In this document: positions 14,935-22,069 of the stretch, piece by piece
Numbering within the stretch: position 1 is the stretch's first letter
Layout: the number at the start of each line of letters is the position of its first letter
Assembly: GCA_028694115.1 (NCBI GenBank)
Contig: JAQUUB010000003.1
Span: 62,898 to 86,302 of the forward strand
Length of the DNA: 23,405 nucleotides
Direction: 5' to 3'
Source of the DNA: Lachnospiraceae bacterium
Lineage (GTDB): Bacteria; Bacillota_A; Clostridia; Lachnospirales; Lachnospiraceae
The notes under the pieces: generated by a model
Told to the model about the DNA's origin: nothing
The model's input: only the letters and a program-made list of their open reading frames with translations
Databases searched by the model: none
Made by a program: the position numbers and the translations under genes

Positions 14935-16290
14935 TTACCGATTTAAAAAAACCTTATACTGGTTTTTCCCTGATTTTTTTGCTTCATATAAAGCAGAATC
15001 AGCATTTTTTAAAAGTGTATCGTAGTTTTCCCCATCCCTACCGTAATATGCGATTCCTATACTGCAGCTAATGGAAACTGAAATTTCATCCTTTTTAAAT
15101 GTTTTTTCTATCGCTCGATTTAATATTTTTGCTCGCTCCTCTGTAATATGCATAGTTGTATGCTTCATAAAGACCATAAATTCATCTCCACCTACTCGTC
15201 CGATAAAATCAGATTCACGAAATGTTTCTTTTATCGCATTTGCAACAAAAAGAATCGCTTCATCACCATACTGATGACCCAGATTATCATTTACGGCCTT
15301 AAAATTATCTGTATCTATCATGAGCATCGCATGACAAACACCAATATCACAGTCTTTAATGTAATTTTCTATTGTTATTTGCATGGCAACCTTATTTAGT
15401 AACCCTGTCATCCCATCCAGCTCTATTTTTGCTTTCAGTTCCTTCTGTTGTGCCTTTTCTTCTGAAATATTTTTTGCACTACCCACTAATCTTACCACCC
15501 GGTCATTTTTATCTGCAAAGCTCGCATAGCTCAAACGGTACCAAATATATTCGCTACCTTCTAGACAACTTTGAAACTCTACTACTCCCTTGGTTGGTTC
15601 ACTCAAGGCATTCATCCACATATCATAAAAGGTTGGAAAGTCTTCTTCATGAATCGAATGTTGCATTTCACCACTTGCCATATAATTTTCAATTTTTAGA
15701 CGATTTCCATCTGCGTCTTTCAAGGATAAGACAAGTGTATCCGTTATGACCTCATAATCATACTGGATATTATCAACAGCCTCTTCAATCAATTTGTAAC
15801 GTTCTGTTTCTATATAGAGTTTTTCATTAATCTGCTGAAGTTGGGCCTGTACCAACTTTTCTTCGGTAATATCACTAATTACTATATAAAATTTCGAATT
15901 GCCTTCACGATCCTTAACTAATCTCCCCTTATGATAAATCCACATAATATGATCCATCATATCTTTCACGCGATAGGTAAGCTCTACCGTGTCAAAAAAT
16001 TGAATCTGATTATCGATTAACTCTTTTACTTTTGCACGGTCCTGTTTGATTACCATTAGTTCAAATGAATTGTAATATTGTTCTCTGAATTTCTCTTCTG
16101 TACACTGAAAAATAGCTAAGCAGCCTTCACTGACAAAATCAAATTTTCCGGTATTTGCATCATAGCTTAAAACACCACCTGGAATATTACTGAGTAATAT
16201 ATCTAATTTTGTGTTCGCTTCTTCAAGCTTTTCTCTTGTCTCTTTTAAAACCTGACAATCGTTCTCACATGATTTTTTAATATTTGACAC
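14935..16290 (-). CDS. PAS-containing diguanylate cyclase (GGDEF)
   Basis: 451 residues, no membrane helix. An N-terminal coiled-coil (about 5-33) precedes a PAS domain (about 34-145, with the typical ending FYIVISDITEEK), then a second PAS-like region (about 165-280, ending in GSAKNISEEKA), and a GGDEF domain (about 290-451). Catalytic features are intact: Mg-binding Asp326 (LMIDTDNFK), the GGDEF motif at 367-371, and the inhibitory I-site RESD at 358-361 exactly five residues before it. It should be an active, product-inhibited c-di-GMP synthase responding to a cytosolic signal. The start is GTG 16290 with GGGAGG seven bases upstream. Its promoter at 16325-16352 probably drives the mrp operon as well. 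Confidence 0.9.
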   Translation of the reverse strand: MSNIKKSCENDCQVLKETREKLEEANTKLDILLSNIPGGVLSYDANTGKFDFVSEGCLAIFQCTEEKFREQYYNSFELMVIKQDRAKVKELIDNQIQFFDTVELTYRVKDMMDHIMWIYHKGRLVKDREGNSKFYIVISDITEEKLVQAQLQQINEKLYIETERYKLIEEAVDNIQYDYEVITDTLVLSLKDADGNRLKIENYMASGEMQHSIHEEDFPTFYDMWMNALSEPTKGVVEFQSCLEGSEYIWYRLSYASFADKNDRVVRLVGSAKNISEEKAQQKELKAKIELDGMTGLLNKVAMQITIENYIKDCDIGVCHAMLMIDTDNFKAVNDNLGHQYGDEAILFVANAIKETFRESDFIGRVGGDEFMVFMKHTTMHITEERAKILNRAIEKTFKKDEISVSISCSIGIAYYGRDGENYDTLLKNADSALYEAKKSGKNQYKVFLNR

Positions 16291-16324
16291 GAAATACCTC
16301 CCCTGATTATTACCAATTTATTCT

Positions 16325-16352
16325 ATTATATAATAGTCAAAATAATAAACAA
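16325..16352 (-). promoter_or_regulatory. promoter of the diguanylate cyclase / mrp operon
   Basis: Minus strand TATAAT (16325-16330) with TTGTTT (16347-16352) at 16-bp spacing, 34 nt upstream of the GTG start and right after the stop of the preceding gene at 16360. The -10 is perfect and the -35 moderate. No terminator is seen before it, so readthrough from the DUF6179 gene is possible. Confidence 0.6.
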
Positions 16353-16359
16353 GCTGAAT

Positions 16360-17244
16360 TTATAAAACTCCTTGAACAAAAAACATTCTCTCCATACAAT
16401 TATTTTTTGCTACATTTTCTAATTCAAAGTTAAAATCTGCAATATCTGCTTTTAAATAATTACCTAACAGCTGATTATTTGCAAATTGATGTAATATGCA
16501 TTCATCCGTTAAGCGATCCAGATATTCTTGTAATTCTTTTCTATCCATCCGGTTTACGATTTGTGTGATTTTTTTCACTTCCTCTGAATTAAGCCCCATC
16601 CCTGCATCTTTTTTTCGTAGTATCATGCATCCAATCATGTTACGATATACAATATTACATATATTAAAGAACATATCCTCATAATCTTCATGATAAGCTC
16701 TTAATACAGTTCTAATATAATTCTCTGAAAATCTGTGTAAAAACAATTGTTCCAATTGGATACATTTTAAATAATATTCAATTGCATCAATTCCACATTT
16801 TCCATCTAGTTGCACAATTGTAGGATAATCCAATGTTAAAATATGATTTTGCGGTTCAAACCGAGCATCGTAATGCAAAAAAAATGCTGGCATTCCTTTT
16901 ACAATTGTATCATAATAATTTCTATTTCCGTAGGATTCGAAACTTGTCACTAGACTTTCAAATTCTTCTTTTACCCTCTTTGCTTTTTTAATAACAATCT
17001 GATATCCCCTTTCATAACGTGACTTTGCAGACTCCTTTTCATACAACGTTTGCAGTTCCTTTGTATCTACTTCACTTTGATATGTCTCATTAATGCAATA
17101 TTGAACTGCTCCCATTAGTTGTTTTGCTTTTGAAAGTGTAATTGATGTGCTTTCTTTACTTGTATATTTTTCAGTGAGTTTTGCTACTATTGGAAGAAGC
17201 TCCTCCATCTCATAATTCATCTTCATCTTCACCTTCATCCTCAT
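16360..17244 (-). CDS. DUF6179-like protein of unknown function
   Basis: Up to 294 residues, soluble, mostly helical. The N-terminal segment ELLPIVAKLTEKYTSKESTSIT with KAKQLMGAVQYCI resembles the DUF6179 family, known to me only as a conserved clostridial protein found beside DUF6323. No catalytic motif is visible. The start is uncertain: several in-frame ATGs (17244, 17238, 17226, 17220, 17208) lie in a GAT/GAAG-rich stretch that is also the acidic tail of the upstream gene. The frames overlap by 35 nt if 17244 is used, so translational coupling is likely. The pair shares one promoter. Function unknown. Confidence 0.65.
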   Translation of the reverse strand: MRMKVKMKMNYEMEELLPIVAKLTEKYTSKESTSITLSKAKQLMGAVQYCINETYQSEVDTKELQTLYEKESAKSRYERGYQIVIKKAKRVKEEFESLVTSFESYGNRNYYDTIVKGMPAFFLHYDARFEPQNHILTLDYPTIVQLDGKCGIDAIEYYLKCIQLEQLFLHRFSENYIRTVLRAYHEDYEDMFFNICNIVYRNMIGCMILRKKDAGMGLNSEEVKKITQIVNRMDRKELQEYLDRLTDECILHQFANNQLLGNYLKADIADFNFELENVAKNNCMERMFFVQGVL

Positions 17245-17695
17245 TCCTACTTAGAAATCTATGAGTCCCTTCTCGGATTTCTCTTGCGAATTTTTCAAGA
17301 CTCGTATCCTCTAGATGCTCTAGCGAGCCTTCACAAACTCCCTCAAATTCTCTTTTCATATACGAAATGAGCTCATCATCTGTTAGTTCATCCAATGATT
17401 CATTTTTGTACAGGTAGAAAATGTCTTGTAATGTTATGATTGTTTCTACATAATTATCCTGATAGATATAGGGCGAATCACAAAATTCGAATATCAGTTT
17501 ATGAATAATTCCCTCTCCAAATTCAATTCGTTCCTGTTCTACTAAGCTGGACTTGCGTGCCTCTGTTATCATAAGTGCTTCTTCTTTCGATAGTTGAAGT
17601 CCAAATTTTTGTGTATACTGATTCGTTTCCAAAACCATCGTCAATGCATTGGAACTTTGATTATTAAAAATGCTGAGCCATTTCTTATCGTCCAT
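17210..17695 (-). CDS. DUF6323-like protein of unknown function
   Basis: 161 residues from ATG 17695 (GGAG six bases upstream; the ATG at 17707 has no site). Recognisable DUF6323 features: LTMVLETNQYTQKFGLQL, the segment RIEFGEGIIHKLIFEFCDSPYI, and FYLYKNESLDELTDDELI, then GSLEHLEDTSLEKFAR. Soluble, with a very acidic C-terminus. I know of no assigned function. It is the promoter-proximal gene of a pair with the DUF6179-like gene, a partnership that suggests the two proteins act together. Confidence 0.7.
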   Translation of the reverse strand: MDDKKWLSIFNNQSSNALTMVLETNQYTQKFGLQLSKEEALMITEARKSSLVEQERIEFGEGIIHKLIFEFCDSPYIYQDNYVETIITLQDIFYLYKNESLDELTDDELISYMKREFEGVCEGSLEHLEDTSLEKFAREIREGTHRFLSRNEDEGEDEDEL

Positions 17696-17768
17696 TCGAT
17701 TCTCCATTCTTTTGATAACTTGAAAACTTTGGGTTACAATTAGAAGGCAATCTTATACCTTATAAGCG

Positions 17769-17797
17769 ATTCTACTCTCAGTCTGATAGGCTTTCAA
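17769..17797 (-). promoter_or_regulatory. promoter of the DUF6323/DUF6179 pair
   Basis: Minus strand TTGAAA (17792-17797), 17-bp spacer, TAGAAT (17769-17774), giving a leader of about 65 nt. Its -35 lies three bases from the -35 of a divergent plus-strand promoter at 17801-17829. Confidence 0.6.
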
Positions 17798-17800
17798 GAC

Positions 17801-17829
17801 TTGACATTTTTTACAAATTATGTTAATAT
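17801..17829 (+). promoter_or_regulatory. strong plus-strand promoter without a downstream gene
   Basis: TTGACA (17801-17806), exact 17-bp spacer, TAATAT (17824-17829). It is the only good plus-strand promoter I noticed in a window whose genes are all on the minus strand. A terminator hairpin begins about eight bases after the -10, so the RNA would be only about 45-50 nt. Confidence 0.6.
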
Positions 17830-17837
17830 AAGTATAG

Positions 17838-17882
17838 AAAAAAGTTAGTAATCAATTAATTTTTATGATTACTAACTTTTTT
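17838..17882. terminator. bidirectional terminator after nudC
   Basis: Perfect 16-bp inverted repeat 17838-17853 / 17867-17882 (core AGTTAGTAATC / GATTACTAACT) with a 13-nt loop and six A/T pairs at its base, so a U-run follows on either strand. On the minus strand it ends the nudC transcript 34 nt past the stop at 17916. On the plus strand it ends the RNA from the promoter at 17801-17829. Confidence 0.85.
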
Positions 17883-17915
17883 TATTTCTGTTCCTTTTAT
17901 TTCGTTTGAAAATAT

Positions 17916-18755
17916 CTATATTGATAATTCCTTATGATTTTTAAAGTAACTCATCATCTCTCTCGTGATACTGACTCCATCATCTTCCTCTGCCAAATCC
18001 TCCCTATCAATCCATTCTGCAACTGCTAGTTCACTTCTATCCATTTGTATGGTTTCATCCCCATCAAGATGTGCAAAATACCCAACCAGAAGATTGGAGT
18101 CAAATCCCCATGGCTGACTCTTATAGTAAGAGATATTTTTTACATGTAATCCTACCTCTTCCATTACTTCTCTATGAACTGTGTCTTCTAGGCTCTCACC
18201 CACCTCTGTAAATCCAGCAAGTAGTGCATACTTTTTATATTCTCTTCCTGCGTATTTTGATAATAGGATTTTATTACCATTAATTACTCCTACAATAACC
18301 GCTGGCGCAATTTTAGGATAGATTAAATTCCCACAGGCTGGACAGCATAATACTCTTTCCTTCGTACCATATTGAACTTTCTCTCCACATCTTCCGCAAT
18401 ATTTATTATCACGGTACCATTGGTATAAATGAAATGCAGTTACCGCTGCAAATCTTAAATCCTTCCTCTTAAACTCACGAAGTATTTGTACCGTTTCATA
18501 TTCCCATCCCTTACACTCGATTTGCTCTTCTGATAAATTAATATAAAAATCTATATTATCAATACAAAACAGATACTGAATGGATTCATTTACTATCGAA
18601 CTCGCCAAATCTTTATATTGTGGGAATGTTACCTCTTCGTCATTTTTTTGTATCACTACCTCTTTATTAAAAAAGCTGAAGATGATATCCTCTTCTTTGG
18701 GTATTTTATTTTGATATTCATTATGGAACTTGTATGGATCAATTTCTTGTAACAT
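17916..18755 (-). CDS. nudC: NAD(+)/NADH diphosphatase NudC
   Basis: 279 residues. NudC hydrolyses NAD(H) to NMN(H) and AMP and can remove NAD caps from RNA. Layout: a divergent N-terminal domain (1-110), a zinc ribbon with Cys120, Cys123, Cys138 and Cys141, and a Nudix domain with a perfect Nudix box from Gly181 to Leu203 (GX5EX7REUXEEXGU satisfied). The NudC-specific SQPW motif at 213-216 follows, continuing as GFDSNLLVGY rather than the common PFPxSLMxG. Length is near the usual 257-310. Start ATG 18755 with GAGAGG upstream; promoter proposed at 18787-18815; terminator at 17838-17882. Confidence 0.92.
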   Translation of the reverse strand: MLQEIDPYKFHNEYQNKIPKEEDIIFSFFNKEVVIQKNDEEVTFPQYKDLASSIVNESIQYLFCIDNIDFYINLSEEQIECKGWEYETVQILREFKRKDLRFAAVTAFHLYQWYRDNKYCGRCGEKVQYGTKERVLCCPACGNLIYPKIAPAVIVGVINGNKILLSKYAGREYKKYALLAGFTEVGESLEDTVHREVMEEVGLHVKNISYYKSQPWGFDSNLLVGYFAHLDGDETIQMDRSELAVAEWIDREDLAEEDDGVSITREMMSYFKNHKELSI

Positions 18756-18786
18756 AGATACTTACCTCTCCTGATTCATTTAGAGA

Positions 18787-18815
18787 ATTATATACCCATT
18801 TCATCCATTTTTCTA
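18787..18815 (-). promoter_or_regulatory. possible nudC promoter
   Basis: Perfect TATAAT (18787-18792) with TAGAAA (18810-18815, 4 of 6 matches) at 17 bp, 31 nt upstream of the nudC ATG. No terminator was seen between the ABC permease gene and this site. Confidence 0.5.
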
Positions 18816-18847
18816 TCCTTAAGTTTATTTTAATTACTTTTGTGCAA

Positions 18848-19690
18848 CTATAGCATTTCCATTAACCATCTCATAGGGCTTATTCTACTAATCATCTGAA
18901 GGCAGCCTGGCATATTCGATACAGCTACAAACGTACCACCCAATATTGCAAATAGGATTGCAATGGATGTGCTTAATACTCCTGCCATTAAATCGGATTT
19001 ACTTATTAGTGTAATAAAAATGCCATATAGATTAGAAACAATAAGAAGGAAAAGAAACACGGCAATTCCTTTGGAAATTGAAATAGAAAAGTTCTTATCA
19101 AAGACCATCCAAATACTCAGGATCAGTACTATTTGAATTCCCGTAATCACAGACGTCGAGAATCCATAACCACATAAGTAATTGATTCTTCCATGCCCTG
19201 TATAGCAGAACCTTTCCACTGCTCCATCCCTTGTATCCTTTAGATACTTCATGGTATATAAGGTTGCCACGATCATAAATGTCGTTAGCATCATAGAAAT
19301 CATTCTTTGCGTCTGTGTCAAATCATTTGTCTGCAAAAACATCTTGTTCTCAGATGCTTCTTTCACCTTATTTAAAATCGAATTTTGCTCTGTTTCTAGG
19401 TCCTTTTGATTAAGCACAAAATGGTATTTGCCCATAATCACATCTGTATGAATACTCTCGATATCTGCTATCTGAAAAGTTATTTTATCAAGAAGCTTTA
19501 ATTGTTCTTCCATTTTTTGAATATAATCACTATCGCCTACTATTCCAACCCTGATTTTTGACTGAGGTAACCGAACACTTACCGAGCCAATGAAAGCTAA
19601 GAGAATCGGTACTACTAAAACAATCAGATACGTGCTTTTCCTTTTTAACGCACGGTTTAAATTATTTTTCATAACCAGGTAACTCGCCAT
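18848..19690 (-). CDS. ABC-2 type permease, second subunit, probably C-terminally truncated
   Basis: 281 residues from ATG 19690 (GGAGG nine bases upstream; ATG 19696 is only three bases from it). One N-terminal helix (about 20-38), an extracytoplasmic region of about 90 residues, then four helices to about residue 260, ending at ISPMRWLMEML. In its partner permease the matching motif LSPLTWINRSIF is followed by about 40 more residues forming a sixth helix; here the stop comes right after the motif. So the last membrane helix is missing. The remaining 92 nt before nudC could not encode it in any frame, which points to a deletion rather than a simple frameshift. It may still pair with the other permease. 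The frame overlaps the upstream gene by about 29 nt. Confidence 0.8.
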   Translation of the reverse strand: MASYLVMKNNLNRALKRKSTYLIVLVVPILLAFIGSVSVRLPQSKIRVGIVGDSDYIQKMEEQLKLLDKITFQIADIESIHTDVIMGKYHFVLNQKDLETEQNSILNKVKEASENKMFLQTNDLTQTQRMISMMLTTFMIVATLYTMKYLKDTRDGAVERFCYTGHGRINYLCGYGFSTSVITGIQIVLILSIWMVFDKNFSISISKGIAVFLFLLIVSNLYGIFITLISKSDLMAGVLSTSIAILFAILGGTFVAVSNMPGCLQMISRISPMRWLMEML

Positions 19691-20429
19691 TTCCATACTC
19701 CTCCTTTTTAAATAGTACGATTCCTAAAACAGTAAAAATAAGAGCTATTAAAATCATTAATCCACTAATCAACCATAATAATTGACTTTTTTGATCATAA
19801 ATCATTAAAAATATACTGCGATTAATCCAGGTAAGTGGAGAAAGATTAATCAAAAGCTGAAATCCTTGGTTTAGTGTACCAAAACGATAAAAACTACCAC
19901 CTAAAATAGCAAATATACTAATTGGAATTGTGATGAAATTCTTTATCTTCATGAAATCTTTCATTCCTAAACCAATATAGGTTCCTAAAGCTGCAACTAA
20001 AAATGAAAAGCTTGTATATAGCACTACAAATTCTAAGAAATAGGAAAAAATCTCTAACCCACTCAAAATATCCTCTAGTATTAACACGCCTATCGTACAG
20101 CCTACAAAAATCACAGTCTCAGCAAATATTTTGGAAATTACAATTGTAAAAACAGAAACAGGTGCGATCATAATTCTATCTGATGTTTTGGCATATGCAT
20201 CATCCTTACCTGCGTATGCAGCAGTCACTACCGCCATTGCCGTACAATACGGCACTATTACAACTCCGTAATATTGATATCCTGTTATTTCTCCTTGAAA
20301 TGCTCCTTTGCATAAAAGGCCCAATAAAAATATCATTATCATTGGGAAAATAACGTTATATCCAATTGCAAATCCATCTCTCATTCTACTTCTCAAATTG
20401 AGATAAAACATTGATTTAAATTTATTCAT
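19662..20429 (-). CDS. ABC-2 type permease, first subunit
   Basis: 255 residues with six membrane helices (about 20-42, 53-74, 92-118, 128-152, 167-185, 218-242), the standard ABC-2 plan, ending in basic/acidic residues (FKKEEYGNG). There is no long extracytoplasmic domain, so it resembles drug-export type permeases. ATG 20429 overlaps the ATPase stop by 8 nt, with AGGAG upstream, so it is translationally coupled. It forms the channel with the second permease and the ATPase. Substrate unknown; a PadR regulator suggests a toxic small molecule or antimicrobial. Confidence 0.87.
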   Translation of the reverse strand: MNKFKSMFYLNLRSRMRDGFAIGYNVIFPMIMIFLLGLLCKGAFQGEITGYQYYGVVIVPYCTAMAVVTAAYAGKDDAYAKTSDRIMIAPVSVFTIVISKIFAETVIFVGCTIGVLILEDILSGLEIFSYFLEFVVLYTSFSFLVAALGTYIGLGMKDFMKIKNFITIPISIFAILGGSFYRFGTLNQGFQLLINLSPLTWINRSIFLMIYDQKSQLLWLISGLMILIALIFTVLGIVLFKKEEYGNGELPGYEK

Positions 20430-21186
20430 TTTTACTCCTATCTCTTAATTTTTTTCCTGTGATCTCCAAAAAAATTTCTTCTAATGTTTCAAAACCTTGA
20501 TTGTTATACTTTTCCATTAATTCATCTTTACTTAAATCCTCCTTAATCTTTCCTTCATCCATAATAATAATCCGATTACATAATGCCTCTATCTCTTCCA
20601 TATAATGCGAAACATATATGACAGTTGTGCCTCGCTTATTTAAAATTCGAATTGCTTCTAAAATATAATTCCTAGACTGTGGATCAATGCCAACCGTTGG
20701 TTCATCTAATATTAACAGCTTGGGAGAATGAGCAATGGAGCATGCAATATTTAATCTTCTCTTCATTCCACCTGAAAATCTTCCAGGTTTCTCTTTTCTC
20801 CTATCCCACAAAGCAACGAATTCCAAGGCTTCTTTCACTCGTCTGTCTAACTCCTTTCCATGGTAACCATACAAGGAACAAAAGAATCGAACATTATCAT
20901 ACGCACTTAAATCCCCATATACTGCAATATCCTGTGGTACCAATCCGATTTCTTTTTTCATCTCACGCCGATTTTCATCAACTATTTTCCCTTGGTAAGA
21001 AAGTGTCCCTCCATCAAACTTCTCAATCCCAACTAGTGTACGAATACTAGTACTTTTACCTGCTCCATTAGGACCTAGAAATCCTAAAATCTCCCCATTT
21101 AAAATGGAAAAACTAATTGCATTGACTACTTTCCTTTCACCATAGCTTTTTTCTAGATTACTAACACTTAATAATTCACTTTTCAT
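20422..21186 (-). CDS. ABC transporter ATP-binding protein (exporter type)
   Basis: 254 residues, all ATPase motifs intact: Walker A GPNGAGKST (38-46), Q-loop Gln85, signature FSGGMKRRLNIA (137-148), Walker B LLILDEP (157-163) with Glu162, and switch His194 (YVSHYMEE). FSGGMKRRL and EPTVGIDP are typical of the DrrA/NatA-like export group that pairs with ABC-2 permeases. The ATG at 21186 has GGAGGAAAG six bases away. A perfect PadR-type palindrome lies 28 nt upstream, and the padR gene is immediately upstream in the same direction, so the exporter is very likely under PadR control. Confidence 0.92.
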   Translation of the reverse strand: MKSELLSVSNLEKSYGERKVVNAISFSILNGEILGFLGPNGAGKSTSIRTLVGIEKFDGGTLSYQGKIVDENRREMKKEIGLVPQDIAVYGDLSAYDNVRFFCSLYGYHGKELDRRVKEALEFVALWDRRKEKPGRFSGGMKRRLNIACSIAHSPKLLILDEPTVGIDPQSRNYILEAIRILNKRGTTVIYVSHYMEEIEALCNRIIIMDEGKIKEDLSKDELMEKYNNQGFETLEEIFLEITGKKLRDRSKNE

Positions 21187-21213
21187 TTCTTTCCTCCATT
21201 CTTATATTCAATG

Positions 21214-21239
21214 TTATATATCCAATATTGGATATATAA
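21214..21239. promoter_or_regulatory. PadR operator upstream of the ABC exporter operon
   Basis: A 26-bp perfect palindrome with core TATCCAATATTGGATA, centred between 21226 and 21227. It shares TATCCAA-N2-TTGGATA with the sites at the padR promoter. A TATATA at its downstream edge could act as -10, but no good -35 was found, so the exporter may be partly transcribed through from padR. Confidence 0.75.
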
Positions 21240-21247
21240 TTTTTTTA

Positions 21248-21274
21248 TTAGGGATTTCCATTTGAAATCCCTAA
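21248..21274. other. stem-loop overlapping the padR stop codon
   Basis: 10-bp perfect stem (TTAGGGATTT / AAATCCCTAA) with a 7-nt loop covering the padR stop (21271-21273). In the padR transcript it is followed by an A-run, not U, so it is not a classical terminator; it may protect the padR mRNA end or pause polymerase before the operator. Confidence 0.45.
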
Positions 21275-21996
21275 ATAAATCCTTGATTCATCATTTCTTC
21301 CATATACTTATTTAATTGGTCAATTGCTTGTTTTGGATCTTGTTCAACTGTTTCTTTTATTTTTTCTATAAAATCGTATTTTTCTTTCCAATCTTGATTC
21401 TTTTCTTGTGGTTCTATACATTCGGGCTCAAACTTACTAATTACATTTTTCATGCCCTCTCCCATTTGCACATAGTCTCTTAGATTTAGAAGTAATTCTT
21501 CATGCCATGAGATTTGATCTGCTAAAGAATGAATCGCAATTTCAAAAGAAAGCTCCGAAAGTCTGTTAACTTCTTTTTCACATTTCGCACTCTTCCAAAT
21601 CTCCCAATATTTCTGCTTTTCTTGCAAATCTCTAATATGTTTTTGTAGAATGACTCTCATTTCTGACTCATCTAATGTATTAATCATAGGATAAACAATG
21701 TATTTAAGTGATCCTATTTCCATAATAGGAGTCGCTAATTCAATACGCATTTCACTTTTTAATATATTCCTACCCTGTGAAGTAATTTCATAAATTTTAC
21801 GAACTCTAGAACCTGTTCTTTCTTCTTTTAAAACCTGGATATTTTTTTCTTTTTCTAACTTTGTTAATGCATAGTAAATAGATCCTGATTGGATTTTAGC
21901 CCATTGATCCAACCCCATTAATTGAATAAATCTTTGAATTTCATATCCATGTGTTGGTTTAATATTTAGATAATATAGAATAAGTCCACGAATCAT
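21271..21996 (-). CDS. PadR-family transcriptional repressor
   Basis: 241 residues from ATG 21996, chosen because GGAGG lies four bases upstream and because PadR proteins begin with this segment (RGLILYYLNIKPTHGYEI); the longer frame from 22059 would run through the promoter. N-terminal winged helix with SGSIYYALTKLEKEKNI as recognition helix region and the wing EERTGSRVRKIYEIT. The C-terminal part (about 95-241) is long and helical, larger than the usual PadR C-terminal domain, with an extra acidic, Gln/Glu-rich tail. The promoter contains two operator-like repeats, and a third precedes the ABC genes, so it probably represses itself and the exporter until a ligand binds. The ligand is unknown. 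Confidence 0.87.
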   Translation of the reverse strand: MIRGLILYYLNIKPTHGYEIQRFIQLMGLDQWAKIQSGSIYYALTKLEKEKNIQVLKEERTGSRVRKIYEITSQGRNILKSEMRIELATPIMEIGSLKYIVYPMINTLDESEMRVILQKHIRDLQEKQKYWEIWKSAKCEKEVNRLSELSFEIAIHSLADQISWHEELLLNLRDYVQMGEGMKNVISKFEPECIEPQEKNQDWKEKYDFIEKIKETVEQDPKQAIDQLNKYMEEMMNQGFI

Positions 21997-22011
21997 AAGT
22001 CCTCCTAAAGT

Positions 22012-22059
22012 TTTATCCAATGTTGAGTATATCATATGTCCAACATTGGATAAAGTCAA
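22012..22059 (-). promoter_or_regulatory. padR promoter with two operator half-palindromes
   Basis: Minus strand TTGACT (22054-22059), exact 17-bp spacer, TATGAT (22031-22036). The spacer holds TATCCAATGTTGGACATA, and a second imperfect copy (CAACATTGGATA side) lies just downstream of the -10. Together they form a 14-bp inverted repeat 22012-22025 / 22041-22054 around 15 nt. Repressor binding to either would block transcription. Confidence 0.78.
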
Positions 22060-22069
22060 TAAGTTTTTT

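Noticed and set aside
16291..16359. c-di-GMP riboswitch in the leader of the cyclase gene.
   Set aside because: The leader is under 40 nt and has none of the conserved c-di-GMP-I or -II elements.
18756..18847. Frameshifted remainder of the truncated ABC permease.
   Set aside because: Another frame reads a few plausible residues (NAIVAQK) and then stops; the gap is too short to encode the missing helix, so a frameshift alone does not explain the truncation.
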